Shown here: piece after piece, positions 1 through 7,599 of the stretch
Position numbering within the stretch: the first letter of the stretch is position 1
Layout of the letters: each line of letters opens with the position of its first letter
Source: Nautiliaceae bacterium
Lineage (GTDB): Bacteria > Campylobacterota > Campylobacteria > Campylobacterales > Nautiliaceae
Direction of reading: 5' to 3'
DNA: 21,314 nucleotides
Assembly: GCA_027062985.1 (NCBI GenBank)
Contig: JAMOSR010000125.1
Coordinates: 1 to 21,314, forward strand
The notes under the pieces: model-generated
Database searches by the model: none
What the model was told of the DNA's origin: nothing
What the model saw: the letters and a program-made list of their open reading frames with translations, nothing else
Program-made: the position numbers and the translations under genes

Positions 1-356
1 AAATTGTTTTAATTTCTTCTTTGGCATCTCTTGTGGGGGCACCAAGTTCTATGCCTTACAGTGCCTCTAAGAGAGCTTTAAATTCATATGCCCAGTCGTT
101 GAGAAATCTTTTAGCCCCCGATATAAAAGTAATAAATATACTTCCTGGATTTATAAAGACGGATATGACCCAAAAAAATGATTTTTATATGCCTTTTTTA
201 ATGGAGCTTGATGAGGGAGTTGATAGAATTCAAAAAGCCATTGAAAAAAATTATAAAGAATATGCGTTTCCAAAAAGGTTTTATTATTTAATTAAATTCT
301 TTAATATGTTGCCTGTAAGTTTACAGGATAAACTATTGCAAAAAGTGGCAAAATAA
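1..356 (+). CDS. Short-chain dehydrogenase/reductase (SDR), C-terminal part
   Basis: This is the 3' part of a gene that begins before the window; the first complete codon is at base 3 and the stop is TAA at 354-356. The visible protein opens with IVLISSLASLVG and contains YSASKRALNSYAQSL. This is the classical SDR layout: a catalytic serine in the ISS segment and the catalytic Tyr-x-x-x-Lys about 13 residues later. PGFIKTDMT is the usual SDR segment that follows the active site. SDR enzymes use NAD(P)H to oxidise or reduce alcohols and carbonyls. The Rossmann dinucleotide-binding half is outside the window, so cofactor choice and substrate cannot be read. The formate dehydrogenase gene starts 28 bases downstream on the same strand and may be co-transcribed. 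Confidence 0.88.
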   Translation, partial: IVLISSLASLVGAPSSMPYSASKRALNSYAQSLRNLLAPDIKVINILPGFIKTDMTQKNDFYMPFLMELDEGVDRIQKAIEKNYKEYAFPKRFYYLIKFFNMLPVSLQDKLLQKVAK

Positions 357-384
357 GATATATTTAGTCAAAAAAAGGGCATTA

Positions 385-2424
385 ATGATTTCGGTTTGTA
401 CCTATTGCGGAGTGGGATGTGAAATAGACGCTCAAATTAATCAGGATAAAATAGTTAAAATAAAGCCTTTAAAAGAAGGAATTTCAAGCGGGGGCGAACT
501 TTGTATAAAAGGTAAATACGGATTTGAGTTTTTAAATAATAGACTGAAAAAACATCTGATAAGTTATGAATTTATAGAAAAAAACGCAAAAAACATGCCT
601 TTTGAATTACAAATAAGAATCGCAAACCTTTATCCTTACGATGAAAAGTTTTATGAAGCTCCTTTTAGTTTAGCGCTTGACATTGCCGCATGGAAACTAA
701 AAGAAATTATAAAAAACTATTCTTCAAAATCCGTTGCCGCAATAGGGGGAGCCAGAACAAATATAGAAAGCGCGTGGCTATTTCAGCATTTTGCCAGAAA
801 CGTTGTAAAAACTCCGCATATAGATAACTGTGCCAGAGTTTGTCACTCTCCAAGTCTTAGCGGACTTAAGATGAGTATAGGGGAGGGGGCTAGCAGTGTT
901 GATTTTGATTCTTTGTTTGATGCGCAGACTATTTTTGTAATAGGTTCAAACACAACCGAAGCGCACCCAATGGTGGCAAGCAGAATTATTAAAGCAAAAA
1001 GAAGAGGGGCAAAACTAATTGTCGTGGATGTAAGGGAAATTTCCCTTATGAAATTTGCCGATGTGGCCGTAATACTTCCTTTTGAATCCAATCTTCTGTT
1101 TTTAAACGCCCTGGCAAAAGAACTTATACAAAACGACTTGATAGATAAAGAATTTATAAATAACCGATGCGTAAAATATGAAGAATATAAACAACTTCTG
1201 TTGCATGATAAATATGATAAAAAATTTTTTGAAAAACTGCCCGGATTTGAACATATTTCAAAACAGATAGAGGAAATAGCAAAGCTTATAACCAAAAAAA
1301 CTATTTTTACCTGGGGTCTTGGAGTAACCGAGCATATTGACGGTACCGAATCGGTAAACGCTATCAGTAATCTCGCTATGCTTACGGGTAATTTTAAAAA
1401 AGGAGCCGGCGTATTGCCTCTAAGAGGGCAAAACAATGTTCAGGGAGCTTGCGATGTAGGGTGTCTTCCGTACTATCTGCCTGATTATATAAGACCGGAT
1501 GAAGAACATATAGGGCTTATGACGCCGGATATTATTGATGCTGTAACAGATGGTAAAATAAAAGCGATAATCAATATGGGGGAAGATATTTTACATATTC
1601 ATCCAAATCAAAATAAAATTCATAGGGCTTTTAAAGAGCTTGAATTTTTAATGGTAATGGAAGTTATGGAAAATGAGATTACAAAAGAGGCGGATATCGT
1701 ATTTGCAGTAAAAAGCGCTTATGAAAAAAGAGGTGTTTACGTAAATGCCGAGAGAAGACTTCATCTCTCAAAACCTCTTGTAAAAAGCGATTTGCCTGAT
1801 GACTGGGAGGTTATAAAGGAGCTTTCCAAAAGGCTTGGGAGGGATATAAATTATGTTTCAAGCGAAGATGTTTTTAATGCGTGTAAAAAAGAAGTCAGCC
1901 GTTTTAAAGGCGCCACATACGAAAGACTGGAAAAAAAACCTCTTCAGTGGCCTATAAGTGAAGACGGAAGAGATACTCCCGTGCTTCATTTAGAAAAATT
2001 CAGTACGCCTGACGGGAAAGGTCATTTTCATTATCACAAATATCATATAAGAGGAGAGGTAAAAGATTTAATAGAAGATAAAAAAAGATGGTGGCTGAAT
2101 ACGGGAAGGGCGCTTGCTCAATATAATAACGCCGCGCAGACTAAAGTCAGTGAGAGACTTATAAAAAGATATGAGGATGATATTTTACTGGTAAATGAAT
2201 GTCACAGGGATGAAATAAATGAAAAGGTGGTTTTAAAAAGTATTTACGGTAAAACTAAACCTTTAAAAGTTAAATTTACAAAATCCGTTAGACCTTATAC
2301 GATGTTTGTGACGTTTCATTTTGCTAAAAACCGTATCAATTATCTTTTTGGGAACGAAGCCGACCATAAAGTAAAGACTGCCAGATTTAAGGCTATAGAG
2401 GTCGAGATTATTAATCTCGGCTGA
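385..2424 (+). CDS. Formate dehydrogenase catalytic (alpha) subunit, cysteine type
   Basis: A 679-residue molybdopterin oxidoreductase that probably interconverts formate and CO2 in the cytoplasm. The N-terminus carries a [4Fe-4S] motif with Cys5, Cys8, Cys12 and Cys40. CARVCHSPS at 149-157 is the formate dehydrogenase active site: Cys153 (codon TGT) replaces the selenocysteine of E. coli FdhF, followed by His154. LRGQNNVQGACDVG, with Arg347, matches the conserved FdhF arginine region. The C-terminal molybdopterin-binding domain begins near WWLNTGRALAQY. There is no twin-arginine signal and no extra N-terminal Fe-S or NuoG-like domain, so it resembles FdhF (715 residues in E. coli). No electron-transfer partner follows. 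The ATG at 385 has AAGGG five bases upstream. A tungsten rather than molybdenum cofactor, or another CO2-handling role, cannot be excluded. Confidence 0.85.
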   Translation: MISVCTYCGVGCEIDAQINQDKIVKIKPLKEGISSGGELCIKGKYGFEFLNNRLKKHLISYEFIEKNAKNMPFELQIRIANLYPYDEKFYEAPFSLALDIAAWKLKEIIKNYSSKSVAAIGGARTNIESAWLFQHFARNVVKTPHIDNCARVCHSPSLSGLKMSIGEGASSVDFDSLFDAQTIFVIGSNTTEAHPMVASRIIKAKRRGAKLIVVDVREISLMKFADVAVILPFESNLLFLNALAKELIQNDLIDKEFINNRCVKYEEYKQLLLHDKYDKKFFEKLPGFEHISKQIEEIAKLITKKTIFTWGLGVTEHIDGTESVNAISNLAMLTGNFKKGAGVLPLRGQNNVQGACDVGCLPYYLPDYIRPDEEHIGLMTPDIIDAVTDGKIKAIINMGEDILHIHPNQNKIHRAFKELEFLMVMEVMENEITKEADIVFAVKSAYEKRGVYVNAERRLHLSKPLVKSDLPDDWEVIKELSKRLGRDINYVSSEDVFNACKKEVSRFKGATYERLEKKPLQWPISEDGRDTPVLHLEKFSTPDGKGHFHYHKYHIRGEVKDLIEDKKRWWLNTGRALAQYNNAAQTKVSERLIKRYEDDILLVNECHRDEINEKVVLKSIYGKTKPLKVKFTKSVRPYTMFVTFHFAKNRINYLFGNEADHKVKTARFKAIEVEIINLG

Positions 2425-2434
2425 AATTTTCTTT
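2401..2434 (+). terminator. Hairpin over the formate dehydrogenase stop region
   Basis: Bases 2401-2410 pair with 2412-2421 (core CGAGATTA/TAATCTCG, closed by a G-U and a G-C pair). A TTTTCTTT run follows at 2427-2434. The hairpin lies in the last codons of the gene, directly before the TGA at 2422-2424, so a terminator is nested in coding sequence. The U-tract is imperfect and starts about six bases after the stem. Confidence 0.5.
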
Positions 2435-2517
2435 ATAAGAAAACAGGGTCAAAGACTGTATGGTTAATACTTAAATACAATAACTAAATTTTTTATTATA
2501 AATAATGCTTAAATATA

Positions 2518-2547
2518 TTGACAAAAGGCAACTAAATATTGTATAAT
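2518..2547 (+). promoter_or_regulatory. Sigma70-type promoter of the YfdX-family gene
   Basis: TTGACA at 2518-2523 and TATAAT at 2542-2547 are both perfect consensus hexamers, 18 bases apart. The expected transcript start is near 2554, giving a leader of about 24 bases that ends in AAGGAGGGG at 2566-2574. Of the promoters seen here, this is the only one with two perfect hexamers, so high expression is expected. Confidence 0.85.
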
Positions 2548-2577
2548 TTTATTACCAAAAAATTTAAGGAGGGGAAC

Positions 2578-3465
2578 ATGGCAGAAGTAAAAAAAAGAAT
2601 GGAAGAAAATAAAGAGGTAACAAAAAAAGTAGAAGCCGCACAGGATAAATATGTTGATGAAAGAGTTAAAAAAATAACTGAAGAAGCGGTGGAGGCTATT
2701 AATCTTGTTGCTAAAGTAATCGAACTTCTTGATAAAAAAGAAAAAGATAAAGCGCTTGAAGAAATAGCAAATGTATTAGGAAAACTTGAAGTATTGATTA
2801 CAAGAGATCCAAACTTACAGTTAGTTCCTGTAGATGTTAGGGAATCAGTAGTGGATTTTCCGGGAACTGTAGATGATGTTGAAGCTGCTAAAACAGAAAT
2901 TGTTGTTTTAATTAAAACGGGTGAAGTTCAGTTGGCTAGAGATATTATGCTAAATTTGGCAAGTGAGCTTGATATTTTCGTAACAGCGCTACCTATCGGA
3001 ACATATCCGGTAGTTTTAAAAGCTATTATTCCGTTAATCGAACAGGAAAAATACGAAGAAGCTAAAAGACTTTTAATAGAAGCTCTTGAAACGTTGGTTC
3101 TTGAAAAAATAGTGTTGCCTTTGCCTATCTTAAGAGCGGAACAAACTATTATAAGAGCTCATGAACTAGCTAATGGAGAAAATCCTAATAAAGATGAATT
3201 GAAAGAACTTCTTGCGTATGCAAAAGAACAGTTAAAACTGGCTGAAGCTTTAGGATACGGAAGAGTAGAAATCGATTATAAAGATTTATATGAAGAAATT
3301 GAAAAACTTGAAAAAATTCTTGAAGGTGAAGAGTCAACAAAAGATATTTTTGAAACTCTTAAAGAAAAACTTTCAGGAATTATGGCTAAATTCAATAAGC
3401 CTAAAGCTCCGACAAAAATGCCTCAGGCAGGAGATAATAAAGAAAACAAAGAGGAGTCTAAATAA
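2578..3465 (+). CDS. YfdX family protein
   Basis: A 295-residue, very charged, helix-rich protein. I recognise the YfdX family from the middle of the protein: LGKLEVLITRDPNLQLVPVD, then ASELDIFVTALPIGTYP, then LPLPILRAEQTIIRA, then EQLKLAEALGYGRVEID. The biochemical role of YfdX proteins is not established; enterobacterial members have been linked to stress or acid response. I see no signal peptide, so this copy looks cytoplasmic. The lysine-rich N-terminus (about residues 1-35) and C-terminus (about 235-295) look like helical or disordered tails. The ATG at 2578 is chosen over the in-frame ATG at 2539 because AAGGAGGGG lies just upstream of 2578 and the -10 box overlaps 2539. The gene is monocistronic, with its own promoter and terminator. 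Confidence 0.82.
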   Translation: MAEVKKRMEENKEVTKKVEAAQDKYVDERVKKITEEAVEAINLVAKVIELLDKKEKDKALEEIANVLGKLEVLITRDPNLQLVPVDVRESVVDFPGTVDDVEAAKTEIVVLIKTGEVQLARDIMLNLASELDIFVTALPIGTYPVVLKAIIPLIEQEKYEEAKRLLIEALETLVLEKIVLPLPILRAEQTIIRAHELANGENPNKDELKELLAYAKEQLKLAEALGYGRVEIDYKDLYEEIEKLEKILEGEESTKDIFETLKEKLSGIMAKFNKPKAPTKMPQAGDNKENKEESK

Positions 3466-3480
3466 GGCTTCTCTTATTTT
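3449..3480 (+). terminator. Terminator after the YfdX-family gene
   Basis: AAGAGGAGTC (3449-3458) pairs with GGCTTCTCTT (3466-3475) across the loop TAAATAA, giving 10 pairs including two G-U. ATTTT follows at 3476-3480. The TAA stop (3463-3465) lies in the loop. The hairpin also covers the end of the converging rodA gene; on that strand the two wobbles become mismatches, so it should work better for the plus-strand transcript. Confidence 0.65.
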
Positions 3481-4550
3481 ACTCCATGAGAATGTAAAAA
3501 TTCTTTTCTGCTTACTAAATTCTCCAAAATAGCAAACAATATCATAAAATTTATAAAACTAGTACCTCCATGACTTATAAGAGGAAGAGGGACTCCTACT
3601 ACAGGCGCTAAATTCATAGTCATTGCCATATTTACGAATGCATAAATAAACAACATTAAAGCTACACCGGCATACATAACTTTTGCAAAATAGTCATCTT
3701 TTAATTTTTCGGCTTTTATCAAAAGGTAAACTATAAGTAAAAAATATAAAAATATCAACGATACAGCTCCTATAAATCCGAATCTTTCCACGAAATAAGC
3801 AAAAATAAAGTCGCTGCTGGCTATGGGTAAAAATTTAAGCTGCGTTTGAGTGGCTTCCGTTTTGCTTTTTCCGCTAAGACCTCCTGAGCCTATTGCTATT
3901 AAAGACTGTTTGACATGGTAACTTGGCTTATTTAAAAAATGTTCTATTCTTTTTTTTTGGTAATCTTTTAAAAGATATTTATACGCTACCGGGATAAAAA
4001 TTATGCTAAAAATTCCTATACTTATCCAAATTTTTTTATCTACTCCCACAATAAACAAAACACCAAAACCGATAATGAGAGTAATAAGTGCGGTTCCTAA
4101 GTCCGGTTCTTTTGCTATAAGCAAAAAAGGAAGGATTATATAAAAAGATAATTTCAAAAATTCTTTAAAATTATAAACAGGTCTTGGGGGATGCTTATAT
4201 ATAAGGTATCCCAGCATTAATAAAAGTGTTGTTTTCATAAATTCGGAAGGTTGTATAGTAATGTTTAAAAGAGGTATTTTAAGCCATCTTTGGGCTCCTA
4301 ATATTTTTACACCTGCAATATCCACTAGTAGCAGAAGTAAAATATTAAGCCAGTAAATAAACGGAATTATCCATAAAAGTTTTCTTATGGGAATAAAATA
4401 GACCGCCAAAAATACGGCTATTCCGACAGCTATATAAATAATTTCTTTTATAAAAAGCTTTTGGGATATTTCACTTACTAAAAGAAGGCTTATTATAATA
4501 AATGGAAGAAGCAAAAAAAGAAGAAAAAAATCGAACTTTTTTACTGACAT
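3474..4550 (-). CDS. rodA: RodA peptidoglycan glycosyltransferase (rod shape)
   Basis: A 358-residue SEDS-family integral membrane protein with about ten hydrophobic segments, the first near residues 8-25. Family signatures include QPSEFMKTTLLLMLGYLI, AKEPDLGTALITL with the conserved Glu-Pro-Asp, and LPLISHGGTSFINFMI near the C-terminus. SEDS proteins polymerise lipid II into glycan strands with a class B PBP; RodA serves lateral wall growth. RodA is preferred over FtsW because of the length and the PLISHGGTS form of the last motif. The ATG at 4548-4550 overlaps the end of the upstream receptor gene by 10 bases, and no clear Shine-Dalgarno lies before it, so translation is probably coupled. 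The 3' end lies 8 bases from the converging YfdX-family gene. No penicillin-binding protein gene is adjacent. Confidence 0.9.
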   Translation of the reverse strand: MSVKKFDFFLLFLLLPFIIISLLLVSEISQKLFIKEIIYIAVGIAVFLAVYFIPIRKLLWIIPFIYWLNILLLLLVDIAGVKILGAQRWLKIPLLNITIQPSEFMKTTLLLMLGYLIYKHPPRPVYNFKEFLKLSFYIILPFLLIAKEPDLGTALITLIIGFGVLFIVGVDKKIWISIGIFSIIFIPVAYKYLLKDYQKKRIEHFLNKPSYHVKQSLIAIGSGGLSGKSKTEATQTQLKFLPIASSDFIFAYFVERFGFIGAVSLIFLYFLLIVYLLIKAEKLKDDYFAKVMYAGVALMLFIYAFVNMAMTMNLAPVVGVPLPLISHGGTSFINFMILFAILENLVSRKEFLHSHGVK

Positions 4551-5974
4551 GGATGTTTTGTATAGTCTTCAAACAGTTTTTCCATAGTTTCACTGAGTTT
4601 ATGAGAATTTTCGTCAACTTTTTCGAATATTTCGATAATTTCGTCTTTTCTTTTAATACATGTTTTATCTTTGGTACATTCAAGGGCTTTATTTGTAAGA
4701 AGATGGATATTTTTGTGGTATTTGTCTTTGATTTCTTTATATTCTTTAAGACATCCAAGTTTAGATACCGTTTCTTGATTTATTAGCCATTTTCCAAATT
4801 CGCATTCATTATCGCTTAGCATAGGAATTTCTTTTTCTTGGAATACTGCTTCATAAGCGTTTAATTTATAAACTAAGTGAGCTAATCTTGCTAAATCAAG
4901 ATACATTCTTATAAGTGCCAAATCGACATTTTTTCTGTTTTGCAGAGCTTTTTCTCTAAATCCTAAAACAAGTTGGTTTACCGTTTCAACGTCATCTCTG
5001 GAAGAAGTGGCCATTTCTGTGATTTTTTCGGCATTTGCCTGAATTTCACTTGTTTCTTGTTGTAGAGTTTTAATGGTTATTGAAATTTCGCTTGTTGCTT
5101 TTTGTGTTCTTTCTGCTAGTTTTCTAACTTCATCAGCAACAACCGCAAATCCTCTTCCGTGTTCTCCGGCTCTTGCTGCCTCTATTGCTGCGTTGAGTGC
5201 TAGGAGATTTGTCTGGTCGGCTATATCTGTAATTAATTCTACGATTTTTCCTATTTCGTCTGCTCTTTGAGAAAGCATATCAATGGCTTCGTTGGTATGG
5301 GCTATAAACTCTATAAGTTCCATTAAAACTTCTGAAAGTTTTTGGATTTTCTGGGCTGATTCGTCTGCTCCCTCGTAAATTTCGCTTGAGAGTTTATCTA
5401 TTTCTATCATAAACGATTTAAGTTTTGTATTGAAAGAGGTTTTGATATCGTTTAAATTTTTTTTGGTGCCTCCTCCGAGTTCGTTTAATTTAACAAACAG
5501 TTCACTTCTTGCCTGTTCTTTAAGAGCCGTGGAAATGGCTTTTACGGCATCGTTAATCATAATTACCGTTGAGCGGAATCTTCCTTTATATCCCTGAGGT
5601 GCAATATCTCTGTAATCGATTCCCTGTTTTGCGGCTTCTATCGATTCTTTAATATCCCTTTCAAATGCTTCTAGCTGGTCAAGAAGGTCGTTTACATCCC
5701 ATGCCATTTCGCTAAAAGGGTCGTTTTGCGGTATTCTGGTTATTCTTTTTTCAAAATCGCCTCTTGCGGCCGCTTTTATTGTTTGATTTATTTTATTTAA
5801 AAGTTCACTTTGAGAAGATGCGGCTGGAGTTGATTTAAACAGACAAAAACCTCCGGCTATAAGTCCTACTATTCCAAGACCTAAAGAGATAAAATCGTTG
5901 TTTAAAAACGCAAGTGCGGATATAATTAAAAATATTGCTTCTATTACCCATAAACCTATTTTTTTATAATTCAT
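4541..5974 (-). CDS. CetA-like methyl-accepting chemotaxis protein with C-terminal CZB zinc domain
   Basis: A 477-residue chemoreceptor. Two adjacent membrane helices (about 5-24 and 27-47) are joined by only a few residues, so there is no periplasmic sensor domain. A HAMP-like region (about 50-150) follows. The signalling tip is intact: TDIADQTNLLALNAAIEAARAGEHGRGFAVVADEVRKLAE (about 249-288; the CheA/CheW-contact hairpin). The last 120 residues form a CZB domain with His366, Cys391 in CEFGKW, and His420/His424, the usual 3-His/1-Cys zinc set. The gene overlaps a PAS-only protein gene by 11 bases. This matches Campylobacter CetA/CetB, where a PAS partner supplies redox or energy sensing to a receptor lacking its own sensor. 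AAGGATTAATCA precedes the ATG. Stimulus and partner binding are inferred. Confidence 0.85.
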   Translation of the reverse strand: MNYKKIGLWVIEAIFLIISALAFLNNDFISLGLGIVGLIAGGFCLFKSTPAASSQSELLNKINQTIKAAARGDFEKRITRIPQNDPFSEMAWDVNDLLDQLEAFERDIKESIEAAKQGIDYRDIAPQGYKGRFRSTVIMINDAVKAISTALKEQARSELFVKLNELGGGTKKNLNDIKTSFNTKLKSFMIEIDKLSSEIYEGADESAQKIQKLSEVLMELIEFIAHTNEAIDMLSQRADEIGKIVELITDIADQTNLLALNAAIEAARAGEHGRGFAVVADEVRKLAERTQKATSEISITIKTLQQETSEIQANAEKITEMATSSRDDVETVNQLVLGFREKALQNRKNVDLALIRMYLDLARLAHLVYKLNAYEAVFQEKEIPMLSDNECEFGKWLINQETVSKLGCLKEYKEIKDKYHKNIHLLTNKALECTKDKTCIKRKDEIIEIFEKVDENSHKLSETMEKLFEDYTKHPCQ

Positions 5975-6497
5975 TGATTAATCCTTTTTGAATTTTTATC
6001 ATAAGTTCATTAAAAGACATATTATATTTTTTAAGAAGATTTTCCACTTCCATTAAAGAAGCTTCCATTCCTCCGCTTTGTTCTATGGATAGAAGATGTT
6101 TGTATAAAGGTTCTATTATTGATTTAAATCCTTCTCTTGGCTTTCTTCTTACCGAATAATAATCTATTATTTCTCCCTGTTCGTTCAAAGTAGGCGAAAT
6201 ATTGGCAAATACCCAGTAATATCCTCCGTCTTTTCTTAAATTTTTAACAAACCCAAACCACTCTTTTTTATTTTGGATATGGTCGTACAATATTTTAAAT
6301 GCGCATCTTGGCATATCGGGATGTCTTAAAATGTTATGAGGGGCTCCTAAAAGTTCCTCTTCGCTGTAACCGCTCATTTGTATAAAAATTCTGTTTCCGT
6401 ATAAAATACGGCTTTTTAAATCTGTTTTTGAAACAATAAAATCCTCTTCTTTTAAAACCACTTCCTTTTCAATGGGGGTGACTTTTGGCTTTCTCAT
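5964..6497 (-). CDS. PAS-domain protein, CetB/Aer-like redox sensor
   Basis: A 177-residue soluble protein. One PAS domain occupies about residues 18-125, with YGNRIFIQMSGYSEEELLG, PHNILRHPDMPRCAFKILY and RKDGGYYWVFANISP. These are hallmarks of the Aer/CetB PAS subgroup, which binds FAD and reports redox or energy state; HNILRHPDMP is characteristic. About 50 helical residues follow, and there is no membrane segment or output domain. Its stop overlaps the start of the CetA-like receptor by 11 bases, so the two are translationally coupled and probably form a two-protein version of Aer. TAAAGGAGAATAG precedes the ATG. Flavin binding is inferred from family resemblance. Confidence 0.85.
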   Translation of the reverse strand: MRKPKVTPIEKEVVLKEEDFIVSKTDLKSRILYGNRIFIQMSGYSEEELLGAPHNILRHPDMPRCAFKILYDHIQNKKEWFGFVKNLRKDGGYYWVFANISPTLNEQGEIIDYYSVRRKPREGFKSIIEPLYKHLLSIEQSGGMEASLMEVENLLKKYNMSFNELMIKIQKGLINEL

Positions 6498-6871
6498 CTA
6501 TTCTCCTTTAATTTGACTGCATCTATACCTTTTCTGGCAGCTTTTTCTAGTTCATCAAAAGATTTTACTAAAAATACCACTTTTGTATCAAGTAAATATT
6601 CTTCAACGATTTTTTGAAACTCAGCGGCGTTTTCTAAAATATCGGTAAAAACATATTTTGCTTTAAGGTTTGATACCAATATAAGCTCTTTTATCGAAGA
6701 TATGTTTACTCCGTAAGGAATTGAATTTTGTTTGCAGAAATTAAAAACTTCAAGGCTTGAATCGCAATAATCAAAAATAAGGGTAGAGTTTGAAGGGGAG
6801 TTTTTAATATCTTCAATTGTTTTTACGAAGTAAAATTTTTCTTCGCTAAAGGGGGCTTCAAGAATTTGCAT
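6494..6871 (-). CDS. Hypothetical protein, 125 residues, in the taxis/rsmG operon
   Basis: I do not recognise this family. The protein has alternating beta/alpha character: hydrophobic strands such as STLIFDYCD, PYGVNIS, AKYVFTDI and TKVVFLVKS are separated by helices, with ELEKAARKGIDAVKLKENR at the end. This suggests a small Rossmann-like or TIM-fragment fold, perhaps receiver- or phosphate-binding-like, but no catalytic motif is visible. There is no signal peptide or membrane helix. It overlaps the upstream zinc-ribbon gene by 14 bases and the CetB-like gene by 4 (ATGA), with AAGGATTGTT before its ATG, so it is clearly translated in the operon. Its place directly ahead of the receptor pair may indicate a related role; that is inference only. 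Confidence 0.7.
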   Translation of the reverse strand: MQILEAPFSEEKFYFVKTIEDIKNSPSNSTLIFDYCDSSLEVFNFCKQNSIPYGVNISSIKELILVSNLKAKYVFTDILENAAEFQKIVEEYLLDTKVVFLVKSFDELEKAARKGIDAVKLKENR

Positions 6872-7055
6872 AACAATCCTTACATATGTTTTTACCGTTA
6901 ATTTGTTTTATTTCATTTTTTGGATAAAACGTTTTGCATTTATCGCACATAATTAGTTCATTTTGAGTTTCTTTTTTTTCGGAGACTTCTTTTTTTTTGA
7001 AAAAGAAGAAATAAACCGCTGTTGCAATAAGTGCGAAAAATATCAGTTTTCCCAT
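6858..7055 (-). CDS. Small membrane-anchored zinc-ribbon protein (PP0621-like)
   Basis: A 65-residue protein with one N-terminal membrane helix (LIFFALIATAVYFFFF, about residues 4-19), a lysine-rich stop-transfer stretch, and a cytoplasmic zinc ribbon formed by CDKC and CKDC. It resembles the PP0621 family of small proteins common in Proteobacteria, whose function is unknown. The gene overlaps the end of rsmG by 13 bases and the next gene by 14, and AAAAGGCGACGA precedes the ATG. Zinc binding is inferred from the two CxxC pairs. Confidence 0.72.
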   Translation of the reverse strand: MGKLIFFALIATAVYFFFFKKKEVSEKKETQNELIMCDKCKTFYPKNEIKQINGKNICKDCYANS

Positions 7056-7597
7056 TCGTCGCCTTTTAGAAATACGTAGTTTCTATTGTTTTTAGAAATT
7101 ATAGACGCATTTATCCCTGTTAGTTCGTCTAAAACGTTTGAACCTTTATAGAGTAATATTTTACCATCTTTTTTTAAAAAAGGTTTTGCTATTTTTATAA
7201 TTTCTTTTGTAGGCATAACAGCTCTGCTGGTTATCAAATCCACAGGGGGAATATCGCTGTTTTCAAGTCTCTTAGGAACGACGGTTACGTTTTTTAATCC
7301 TAAAACCGTTTTTAAATAATTTAAAAAACTGTATCTTTTTTTTAAAGGTTCTACCAGATACCATTTTGTATCAGGCATGGCAATCGCTAGTATTGCTCCG
7401 GGAAATCCGGCTCCCGTTCCTATATCTATTGCCGTTTTTGCCTCTTTTATTTTTTCCAGCGGATAAAGACTGTCTTTTATCTGTTCTTCTATTTCTTCGG
7501 GAGAGGTGTAATTGGTGAGTTTATGAATTTTATTCCATTTTAAAAGCTCTTTTGTAAATATTTCAAATTTTTCATTTTCCATTTTCAATCTTTCCAT
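7043..7597 (-). CDS. rsmG: 16S rRNA (guanine527-N7)-methyltransferase RsmG (GidB)
   Basis: A 184-residue class I SAM-dependent methyltransferase that modifies G527 of 16S rRNA near the decoding site. The SAM-binding loop AIDIGTGAGFPGAILAIA (about 61-78) is followed by WYLVEPLKKRYSFLNYL with the acidic cofactor contact. DLITSRAV is the conserved RsmG motif near the active site. It is somewhat shorter than E. coli RsmG (207 residues). It starts 2 bases after the ribA stop; the first ATG (7597) has no Shine-Dalgarno. A second in-frame ATG at 7582 has GGAAAG upstream, so the true start may be five codons later. Both fit translational coupling to ribA. Confidence 0.92.
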   Translation of the reverse strand: MERLKMENEKFEIFTKELLKWNKIHKLTNYTSPEEIEEQIKDSLYPLEKIKEAKTAIDIGTGAGFPGAILAIAMPDTKWYLVEPLKKRYSFLNYLKTVLGLKNVTVVPKRLENSDIPPVDLITSRAVMPTKEIIKIAKPFLKKDGKILLYKGSNVLDELTGINASIISKNNRNYVFLKGDEWEN

Positions 7598-7599
7598 TT

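Noticed and set aside
838..846. Possible selenocysteine codon in formate dehydrogenase
   Set aside because: The active-site codon is TGT (cysteine) and the frame contains no internal TGA.
843..1436. A 197-codon open frame on the minus strand inside the formate dehydrogenase gene
   Set aside because: It lies wholly opposite a gene with clear catalytic motifs, has no ribosome site or recognisable protein features, and reads as an antisense shadow.
2427..2443. TTTTCTT-TAT-AAGAAAA inverted repeat after formate dehydrogenase
   Set aside because: Short, A-T only with one C-G per arm, and without a T run after it; it only adds to the nearby stop-region hairpin and is expected by chance in such AT-rich DNA.
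2539..2577. Upstream in-frame ATG for the YfdX-family gene
   Set aside because: The ATG at 2539 overlaps the -10 box (2542-2547) and lies before the likely transcript start; the strong ribosome site serves 2578.
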